Part shown: in pieces, positions 58,231 to 64,000 of the stretch | How the letters are laid out: the number at the start of each line of letters is the position of its first letter | Position numbering within the stretch: position 1 is the stretch's first letter | NCBI RefSeq assembly: GCF_005519465.1 | Contig: NZ_CP027858.1 | Location: 4,216,001-4,280,000, forward strand | DNA length: 64,000 nt | Reading direction: 5' to 3' | DNA from: Streptomyces clavuligerus | GTDB lineage: Bacteria; Actinomycetota; Actinomycetes; Streptomycetales; Streptomycetaceae | Program-made: the position numbers and the translations under genes | Notes under the pieces: generated by a model | The model's input: the letters and a program-made list of their open reading frames with translations, nothing else | What the model was told of the DNA's origin: nothing | The model's database searches: none

Positions 58231-59448
58231 TCAGGAGGTCGCCGTCCACAGTCTGCGGCAGGCGAGCAGGGCCGCGGCGAGCAGCAGCCCGTTCCGCAGC
58301 ACCATCAGCACACAGCCGAGTACGGACCCGCTGACGACCTCGTCGTACAGCAGGGGGAAGACCAGCGCGCTGAGGGCAGCGGCGGGCACCATCAGCAGGC
58401 ACACCGGGCGCAGCGCCGTGTGCCGGGAGGTGAGGCAGACCGCCGCGAGACCCAGCAGCCAGATCAGATACTGCGGGCTGATCACCCGGCTGGTGACGGT
58501 GAAGAGCAGGACGGCGGTGAACGCGGCGTCATAGGGGACGGCCGGGTTCCAGCGGCGGGCGCCGACCCGCCAGAGCACCAGCCAGCAGAGCGCGCCCAGG
58601 CTGAGCGCGAGCGACAGCCGGACGACGCCGGAGACATAGGGGCCGGTGAACTCGTAGGCGCCGTACTGGAAGACGGTGTCGCCCGACCAGCCCCACGCCC
58701 GGGCGAGCAGCAGCGCCGTTCCGCCCAGTGACTCGATCTGCACCCCGCGTTCGCTCTGCTGCCGCAGAAAGTCCAGGGGGTGGCTGAAGCCCATGAGCAG
58801 GACTCCGAGCAGAATTCCGGCGGACGCGGCGGCAGAGCCCCAGACGGTGAGGGTGCGCCGTCCGGGCGGTGAGCCGATCACGGTCAGCAGCGGCCACACC
58901 TTGATCATCGCGCCGATCCCGGCGAGCGCTCCGCTCAGATGCGGCCGGGAGGCCATGGCGAGCAGGGAGACGACGGCGATCGCGGTGACGGGGACGTCGT
59001 AGCGGGCGAGCGGCAGGTTCAGCAGCAGCGGCAGCCCGCACACCCAGAGCCACGCTCCCTGGCGGCCGGCGCGGGTGAGGACCAGGGTGACGGTCGCGTC
59101 GGCGAGCAGGACCAGGGCGACGAACGCCTGGAAGTAGGTGAGCCAGGGCAGGGCCGCAGGGGAGAGGAAGACGACGGCCGCGCCGGGCGGGTACTGCCAG
59201 GTGGCGTCCCCCAGGGGGAAGGCGCCGTGGGCGAGCTGTCCGTACCAGCCCCGGTAGAGGCGGTGGACCTCGCCCGAGACCCCCGAGTCCCCGAGGCGGT
59301 CGATCAGCAGCAGGACGAGCATCCCCAGCCGGGTCACGGCCCAGACGGTGGCGATGGGCACGCTCTGCCGCAGCGCGGCGGCGCCGGGGGAGAGCGCGGG
59401 CGGCAGATGGGGGGCGGGGGGCTGCGAGGCGGTCCGAGGGGTCGTCAT
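58231..59448 (-). CDS. GT87-like polyprenyl-phosphate-dependent glycosyltransferase (membrane)
   Basis: A 405-residue integral membrane protein with about ten transmembrane segments. ATWQYPPGAAVVFLSPAALPWLTYF, LPLARYDVPVTAIAVVSLL and SGALAGIGAMIKVWPLL match the DUF2029/GT87 mannosyltransferase family, whose members add mannose from polyprenyl-phosphate donors outside the membrane. It is the last gene of the minus-strand run with the ABC transporter, 79 bp after it, probably with a separate signal. Its donor may come from the GDP-mannose pathway in this window. Confidence 0.83.
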   Translation of the reverse strand: MTTPRTASQPPAPHLPPALSPGAAALRQSVPIATVWAVTRLGMLVLLLIDRLGDSGVSGEVHRLYRGWYGQLAHGAFPLGDATWQYPPGAAVVFLSPAALPWLTYFQAFVALVLLADATVTLVLTRAGRQGAWLWVCGLPLLLNLPLARYDVPVTAIAVVSLLAMASRPHLSGALAGIGAMIKVWPLLTVIGSPPGRRTLTVWGSAAASAGILLGVLLMGFSHPLDFLRQQSERGVQIESLGGTALLLARAWGWSGDTVFQYGAYEFTGPYVSGVVRLSLALSLGALCWLVLWRVGARRWNPAVPYDAAFTAVLLFTVTSRVISPQYLIWLLGLAAVCLTSRHTALRPVCLLMVPAAALSALVFPLLYDEVVSGSVLGCVLMVLRNGLLLAAALLACRRLWTATS

Positions 59449-59527
59449 CGGCGGGTACTTTAGCCCGAGATAGACGCTTTGCCGGTGATTGATCGTCCGG
59501 CGTCATCATGACCGCCCCGCGCTGCCG

Positions 59528-60547
59528 CTACTTCACCGCTCCCGCCATCACCCCCGACACGAACTGCTTCTGGAAGGCGAAGAACACCGCGAGCGGAATC
59601 ACCATCGAGACAAAGGCCCCCGGGGCCAGGATGTCGATGTTGTTTCCGAACTGCCGCACCTGCCGCTGGAGCGCCACGGTGATCGGGGAACTCTCCGAGT
59701 CCGCGAAGATCAGGGCGACCAGCATGTCGTTCCAGACCCACAGGAACTGGAAGATCCCCAGCGAGGCGATGGCCGGGCCGCCCAGCGGCATGACCACCCG
59801 GGTGAAGAGCCGGATCTCGCCCGCGCCGTCCAGCCGGGCCGCCTCCAGCAGCTCCCGGGGGATCTCGGCGAAGAAGTTCCGCAGCAGGAAGATCGCGAAC
59901 GGCAGTCCGAAGGCGACATGGAAGAGGATCACCCCGAGGGTGGTCTCGAAGAGCCCGATCTCGCCGAAGAGTCGGGAGACGGGGACCAGGGCCACCTGGA
60001 CGGGCACCACCAGCAGCCCGACGACCAGCATGAACCACCAGTCCCGGCCGGGGAAGTCCAGCCAGGCGAAGGCGTAGCCGGCGAGAGCGCCGATCACCAC
60101 GACCAGGACCGTGGCCGGGACGGTGATCGCCACACTGGCCCACAGGGAGTCCGTGACGGCCTCGTTCTCCAGCAGCCGTTCGTAGTTCTCCCCGGTCAGC
60201 CGGGCCGGTTCGGAGAACACCCGCCACCAGCCGCTCTCCGCGATGTCGGCGGGCTTCCGCAGGGAGGAGATCAGCAGCCCGAACGTCGGCATCAGCCAGA
60301 ACAGCCCCACCAGCACCAGGAATACCCGCAGCGCGCCGCCTCCGGCGCGGGCCGCGATCCGTGCGGGGAGGGACTGCCGCGCCTTCGCCGCCCCGGGCTT
60401 CGCCGCCCCGGTCCGCGGTGCCCCGCTTTCCGGTGCTCCGGTTTCCGGTGCTCCGGTCTGCGGTGCTCCGGTTTTTGCTGCCCCGGTCTTCGACGCTTCG
60501 GGATCCGGTGCTCCGGGCCTCGGCGTCTGCCGCGGTCGCGGTGTCAT
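59528..60547 (-). CDS. Carbohydrate ABC transporter permease (MalG/ThuG type)
   Basis: A 339-residue inner-membrane protein. Residues ~1-55 are a Thr/Gly/Ala/Pro repeat (TGAPxTGA units), then six membrane segments. The EAA loop reads ELLEAARLDGAGEIRLFTRVVMPLGGP, the contact for the ATPase. The start overlaps the stop of the upstream permease by four bases (ATGA). It should form the channel with that permease; the ATPase is absent here and may be a shared MsiK-type protein. Confidence 0.92.
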   Translation of the reverse strand: MTPRPRQTPRPGAPDPEASKTGAAKTGAPQTGAPETGAPESGAPRTGAAKPGAAKARQSLPARIAARAGGGALRVFLVLVGLFWLMPTFGLLISSLRKPADIAESGWWRVFSEPARLTGENYERLLENEAVTDSLWASVAITVPATVLVVVIGALAGYAFAWLDFPGRDWWFMLVVGLLVVPVQVALVPVSRLFGEIGLFETTLGVILFHVAFGLPFAIFLLRNFFAEIPRELLEAARLDGAGEIRLFTRVVMPLGGPAIASLGIFQFLWVWNDMLVALIFADSESSPITVALQRQVRQFGNNIDILAPGAFVSMVIPLAVFFAFQKQFVSGVMAGAVK

Positions 60548-61953
60548 CGGCGGCTCTCCCTTCGCATACGCCGGATGTTGAAGAACATCACCGGGACCAC
60601 CAGCAACAGCAGCAGCACCGCGATCGCGCTCCCCACCCCGAGGTGCGCGTCCGTGCCGAACGACGAGCGGTAGAGCTGGAGCGCCAGCACGTTGGCGTCG
60701 TCCTGCGCCGAGCCGGGGGCGATGATGTAGACGAGGTCGAAGATCTTCAGCACATTGATCATCAGGGTGACCAGGACCACCGCCAGGACCGGCGCCAGCA
60801 GCGGCACCGTCACCCGGCGGAAGACCTGCCACTCGTTCGCCCCGTCCATCCGGGCCGCCTCCAGCAGCTCCCGGGGAACGCTCGCGAGCCCCGCGGCGAT
60901 CAGCACCATCGCGAAACCCGCCCACATCCAGACATAGCTGCCGATGATCGCCGGGGTCACCAGCGCCGGGCCGAGCCAGTCGACCCCGTTGTACTGCTCA
61001 CGGAAGTTGTCGGCGGGCAGCCGCAGCAGCGCCCCGTCGGCCGCCGCGGGCAGCGAGAAGGTCCCGTCGGCCGCCGCCCGGGTCTCGGCGACGACCCTGC
61101 CGTCCTTCACCGCCTCCACCGTCAGCCCCTTGAGTCCCAGCTCCCGGGGATCGACGGCGTTGACGGTGCCGCCCCCGCCCCGGGTGAAGTCCAGCCAGGC
61201 GGTGCCGGTGATCCGGCCGGTCTCAGGTGCCGCCCGCCGGGCCGCCCCGGCGTCCGACGGCATCGTCCCCGGCGCGACCCCGACCAGCGGCAGCAGAACG
61301 GGGCGGCCCGCGCGGACCGGTTCCTCGGTGACGAAGGAGCCGCCCCCGCCCTCCTTCAGCGGATGCGCGGGCAGCGGATGGGCCCGGGGGAAGACGGAGG
61401 ACTCGGCGAAGGTGTCATGGACACCGACCCAGACCGCGTTCGCGACACCGCGCTCCGGGTCCTGCTCGTACACCAGCCGGAAGATGATCCCGGCGGCGAG
61501 CATCGAGATCGCCATGGGCATGAAGACGATCAGCTTGAACGCGGTGCCCCAGCGGACCCGTTCCGTCAGTACCGCGAAGATCAGACCGAGCGCGGTCGCG
61601 ACGACGGGGGCGACCAGCACCCAGATCGCGTTGTTCCGCACGGCGGTGAAGATGCTGTCGTCGGTGAAGATCTCGACATAGTTGTCCAGGCCCGCGAAAC
61701 CCTCGCCGGACCGGTCGAAGAACGAGCGCTGGACCGAGTACCCGATCGGGTAGACCACGAGCGCGCCCAGCAGCACCAGCGCGGGGAGCAGGAAACCGGC
61801 CGCGACGAGCCCGCGGCCGATGGCCGTGCGCCCCTGTCGCCCCGCTCCGCCCCCGCCGGTGCCGCGGTCGTGCGCGCTCTTGTGTTCCGTCTGGGGTCCG
61901 GCGGTGCCGGGACCCGGGCGGGCCGGGCCCGCCCCGTCTGTCGCGGTCCCCAT
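60544..61953 (-). CDS. Carbohydrate ABC transporter permease (MalF/ThuF type) with large inserted loop domain
   Basis: A 469-residue permease, about 150 longer than typical. Membrane segments occur at ~48-70, 108-130, 138-162 and from 326 on. The EAA motif is ELLEAARMDGANEWQVFRRVTVP (~362-384). Residues ~165-325, between the third and fourth segments, form an extracytoplasmic insert; 247-316 (ITGTAWLDF, GLKGLTVEAVKDG, AAADGTFSLP) resembles a carboxypeptidase-regulatory or Cna-B-like beta-sandwich. It starts three bases after the binding-protein stop. Confidence 0.9.
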   Translation of the reverse strand: MGTATDGAGPARPGPGTAGPQTEHKSAHDRGTGGGGAGRQGRTAIGRGLVAAGFLLPALVLLGALVVYPIGYSVQRSFFDRSGEGFAGLDNYVEIFTDDSIFTAVRNNAIWVLVAPVVATALGLIFAVLTERVRWGTAFKLIVFMPMAISMLAAGIIFRLVYEQDPERGVANAVWVGVHDTFAESSVFPRAHPLPAHPLKEGGGGSFVTEEPVRAGRPVLLPLVGVAPGTMPSDAGAARRAAPETGRITGTAWLDFTRGGGGTVNAVDPRELGLKGLTVEAVKDGRVVAETRAAADGTFSLPAAADGALLRLPADNFREQYNGVDWLGPALVTPAIIGSYVWMWAGFAMVLIAAGLASVPRELLEAARMDGANEWQVFRRVTVPLLAPVLAVVLVTLMINVLKIFDLVYIIAPGSAQDDANVLALQLYRSSFGTDAHLGVGSAIAVLLLLLVVPVMFFNIRRMRRESRR

Positions 61954-61956
61954 CCG

Positions 61957-63351
61957 TCAGCTCTTGTACGCCTTGGCGGCGGCCGACTCCAGCTTCCGCT
62001 GGGTTCCGGCCACATCCCCGGGGTTCTTGAGGAAGTCCTGGAGGGTCTTCCAGAAACCGGCCCCCGGGGTGCCGCCGAATGACTGCGGCATCTGGTCCGA
62101 CATGTCGAACCGGAACTCGTCGCCCGCGTCGATCAGCGCCTTCGCGATGGAACGCAGCACGTCATTGGGGTAGGTGGCGAGGTCCAGCGCCTTGTTCGGG
62201 GAGAGGAAGCCGCCCTCGGCCGCCTGGATCGCCGCCGCGTCGGGCGAGGCGAGGAAGGTCAGCAGCGCCTGGGCGCCCTTGCCGTCCTTCAGCGCGACGG
62301 CCGCGTCCCCGCCGGTCACCACCGGCGGCTTGGCGCCCACCGAGGGGAAGGGGAACACCTTGGCGTCCGTGCCGATCTCCGCGTCGGTCTGGCCGATGTT
62401 CACCGAGACGAAGTCACCCTCGAACACCATGGCGCCCTTGGGCTGGTCCCCGCCGCTGAAGGTCTGGGTGACGGACGCCGGGAACTCGGTCTGGAGCGCC
62501 CCGTCCGCGCCGCCCGCGATCAGCTCCGGCTTGCCGAACAGCTCGGCGAGCGTGGTCAGCGCCCCGGCCACGGAGGGGTCCGTCCACGGGATCTCGTGCC
62601 GGGCCAGCCGGTCGTACTTCTCCGGGCCCGCCTGGGAGAGATAGACGTTCTCGAACCAGTCGGTGAGCGTCCAGCCGTCCGCCCCGGCGACCGAGACGGG
62701 CGGGACACCGGAGGCCGAGACGGTCTGCGCGGTGGCCATGAAGTCCTTCCAGGTCTTCGGCTCGGCCGCGCCCGCGTTCTCGAAGACCGCGGTGTTGTAC
62801 CAGATCAGCGACTTGTTGGCGGCCTTGTAGTAGACGCCGTACTGCTCGCCGTCGACCTGGCCGGTCCGCTGCCAGCCCGGGGAGTAGTTCTTGGCGAGCT
62901 GTGCCCTGGCGGCCTCGCCGACCGGCTTGGCCCATTTCCGTTCGACGGCCTGCCGGATGGCGCCGGGCTGGGGGAGCAGGGCCACATCCGGCGGGGCGCC
63001 GCCCGCGATCTTCGTGCCGATGAAGTTGACGATCGGGTCCTGGGCGGGGACGAAGGTGACCTCGGCACCGGTCCGCTTCTCGAACTCGGTCAGCACCTTG
63101 TCGAAGTTCTCCTGCTCGGGGCCGCTCCAGACCGCTGTGACCTGGAGCTTCTCCCCTTCGATGCGGGGGAGTTCCACCGTGGAGACCGTGGGGGCCCCGC
63201 TCTTGTCGTCCAGGGGGGCCGGTTTGCCGTCCCCGCCTCCGCAGCCGGTGAGGGCGAGCGCGGTGACGGCGGCGAGGGCCACCGCGGCCTTGGCCGTCGT
63301 GCCGTCGGGTTTCGTCCCGCACGCCGTATGTGTACGAAGAGTTGTGCGCAT
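61957..63351 (-). CDS. Sugar ABC transporter substrate-binding lipoprotein
   Basis: A 464-residue lipoprotein. The signal has LAAVTALALTGCGGG, with Cys ~41 as the lipidated residue. The mature part is a cluster-D-type solute-binding protein (LQVTAVWSGPEQENFDKVLTEFEKRTG, then AGGAPPDVALLPQPGAI and MVFEGDFVS). The ligand is unknown. It is the first gene of a minus-strand transporter operon. I chose ATG 63351 (MRTTLRTHTACG) over 63432; Arg/Thr-rich start followed by the hydrophobic stretch. Confidence 0.92.
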   Translation of the reverse strand: MRTTLRTHTACGTKPDGTTAKAAVALAAVTALALTGCGGGDGKPAPLDDKSGAPTVSTVELPRIEGEKLQVTAVWSGPEQENFDKVLTEFEKRTGAEVTFVPAQDPIVNFIGTKIAGGAPPDVALLPQPGAIRQAVERKWAKPVGEAARAQLAKNYSPGWQRTGQVDGEQYGVYYKAANKSLIWYNTAVFENAGAAEPKTWKDFMATAQTVSASGVPPVSVAGADGWTLTDWFENVYLSQAGPEKYDRLARHEIPWTDPSVAGALTTLAELFGKPELIAGGADGALQTEFPASVTQTFSGGDQPKGAMVFEGDFVSVNIGQTDAEIGTDAKVFPFPSVGAKPPVVTGGDAAVALKDGKGAQALLTFLASPDAAAIQAAEGGFLSPNKALDLATYPNDVLRSIAKALIDAGDEFRFDMSDQMPQSFGGTPGAGFWKTLQDFLKNPGDVAGTQRKLESAAAKAYKS

Positions 63352-63587
63352 CTGTGCCCCGTCTCTTCCGTGCGCTGTCTCCTGCGTGCCGACAGGTTGA
63401 CGCCCGGCCGCGGGGGCCGCAATACCGCCCACGCCTCCCGGGAACCTTCGTGATGCCTCTGTGAGGTGATCTCTCCACCGCCGCGCGGAGTGGCTGGGGC
63501 GCGGCGGCGGATACGTGCCCGAGCGCCTTGCGGAAATGGCTCGTTCACGACGGTTTGACGGCGGAGAGCGGTGGACAGGGACGCGTG

Positions 63588-63660
63588 CGGACAGCGGACA
63601 GCGGACAGCGGACAGCGGACAGCGGACAGCGGACAGCGGACAGCGGACAGCGGACAGCGG
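63588..63660. repeat. Heptanucleotide tandem repeat (CGGACAG)
   Basis: CGGACAG is repeated perfectly for 73 bases, 10.4 copies, in the 426-bp stretch between the binding-protein start (63351) and the partial gene ending at 63778. After it, 8-10 base variants of GGTGACGGGTGAT (63672-63700) and GGTGCGGGGC (63719-63768) continue the repetitive character. A seven-base unit is out of codon phase, and no gene runs through it. Confidence 0.95.
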
Positions 63661-63777
63661 TACGTCGACGGGTGATGGGTGACCGGTGACGGGTGACGGT
63701 GGCCCGGTACGGCGGCGGGTCGGTGCGGGGCGGTGTGCGGGGTGCCCGGTGCGGCGGTGGGTGCCGCACCGGGTCCG

Positions 63778-64000
63778 TCAGGGGTGGGCGGGGGCCAGCG
63801 GGGGCACCGGGGCGGCGTCCACCAGATGCGCGGCCCGGTCCAGCGCGCTGGCCAGCAGCGCCAGATCCGTCGGCCCGTTGCCCAGCTCGCGTATGGGGCG
63901 CCGGGCGGGCGGGTCGCCCATGCGCTCCCACTCCAGCGGCACCACGGAGGGCCGCAGGGTCGCCGTCCGGGGGATACGGCCCGTCACCCGGCCGCCCTGG
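63778..64000 (-). CDS. C-terminal part of an unidentified protein (runs off the window)
   Basis: At least 74 codons on the minus strand reach from the window edge to a stop at 63778. The visible tail has PRTATLRPSVVPLEWERMGDPP, then RRPIRELGNGPTDLALLASALDRAAHLVDAAP. The frame is open at the edge, so the gene is truncated; a GTG at 63987 is unlikely to be its start. I do not recognise the family. Confidence 0.6.
   Translation of the reverse strand, partial: QGGRVTGRIPRTATLRPSVVPLEWERMGDPPARRPIRELGNGPTDLALLASALDRAAHLVDAAPVPPLAPAHP

Overview
The window is a chromosomal segment of a Streptomyces or very close actinomycete. The evidence is the very high GC content with strong third-position GC bias, a whiB gene encoding an 87-residue WhiB, the mtrA-mtrB-lpqB operon, a secA without a C-terminal zinc motif, F420 biosynthesis genes, a 180-kDa-class NAD-glutamate dehydrogenase and an rRNA operon with no tRNA in its spacer. 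Gene order matches the conserved core of Streptomyces chromosomes, from the GDP-mannose genes through whiB and mtrAB to secA and gdh. The species cannot be fixed from sequence alone. The 1651-residue Gdh is of the type first characterised in S. clavuligerus.

Layout. 0.4-10 kb: a TIGR03089 protein, a secreted PGRP-type amidase, manC, a DNA glycosylase, a minus-strand operon of cysteine dioxygenase-fbiA-fbiB, and whiB. 10-17.4 kb: a giant membrane glycosyltransferase coupled to a DUF5719 secreted protein, then DUF3499 and a zincin-like protein. 17.4-25.9 kb: manB, a block of seven ~60-bp intergenic repeats, a Trm112 protein, an SIS isomerase, manA, a cation-efflux transporter and ahcY. 25.9-31.7 kb: a complete rrn operon (16S-23S-5S) with four candidate tandem promoters, two processing stems and a strong terminator. 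31.7-33.4 kb: an IS30-family element. 33.4-45.8 kb: a membrane protein, mtnA, mtrA-mtrB-lpqB, a ComF protein, hpf, an orphan response regulator, a YcaQ-like glycosylase and a GNAT protein. 46-53 kb: secA, an Rv3235-like protein, DUF6912, HAD and DJ-1 proteins. 53-64 kb: gdh, a GT87-like mannosyltransferase, a sugar ABC transporter without its own ATPase, and the end of an unidentified gene.

The genes are mostly housekeeping and developmental. ManA, the SIS isomerase, ManB and ManC together convert fructose-6-phosphate to GDP-mannose, which membrane glycosyltransferases could use for glycans. FbiA and FbiB make coenzyme F420. AhcY and MtnA recycle products of S-adenosylmethionine use. WhiB, MtrAB-LpqB, HPF and the orphan regulator link to development and dormancy. 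SecA serves the many exported proteins here.

I found no CRISPR array, prophage, plasmid origin or biosynthetic cluster, and no convincing undescribed multi-gene system. The most distinctive observations are the IS30 element sitting in the loop of a transcription terminator with an apparent TAC duplication, the seven-copy intergenic repeat between manB and the Trm112 gene, a sugar-ABC permease with a beta-sandwich-like domain inserted in an extracellular loop, and several short-period repeats in intergenic DNA.
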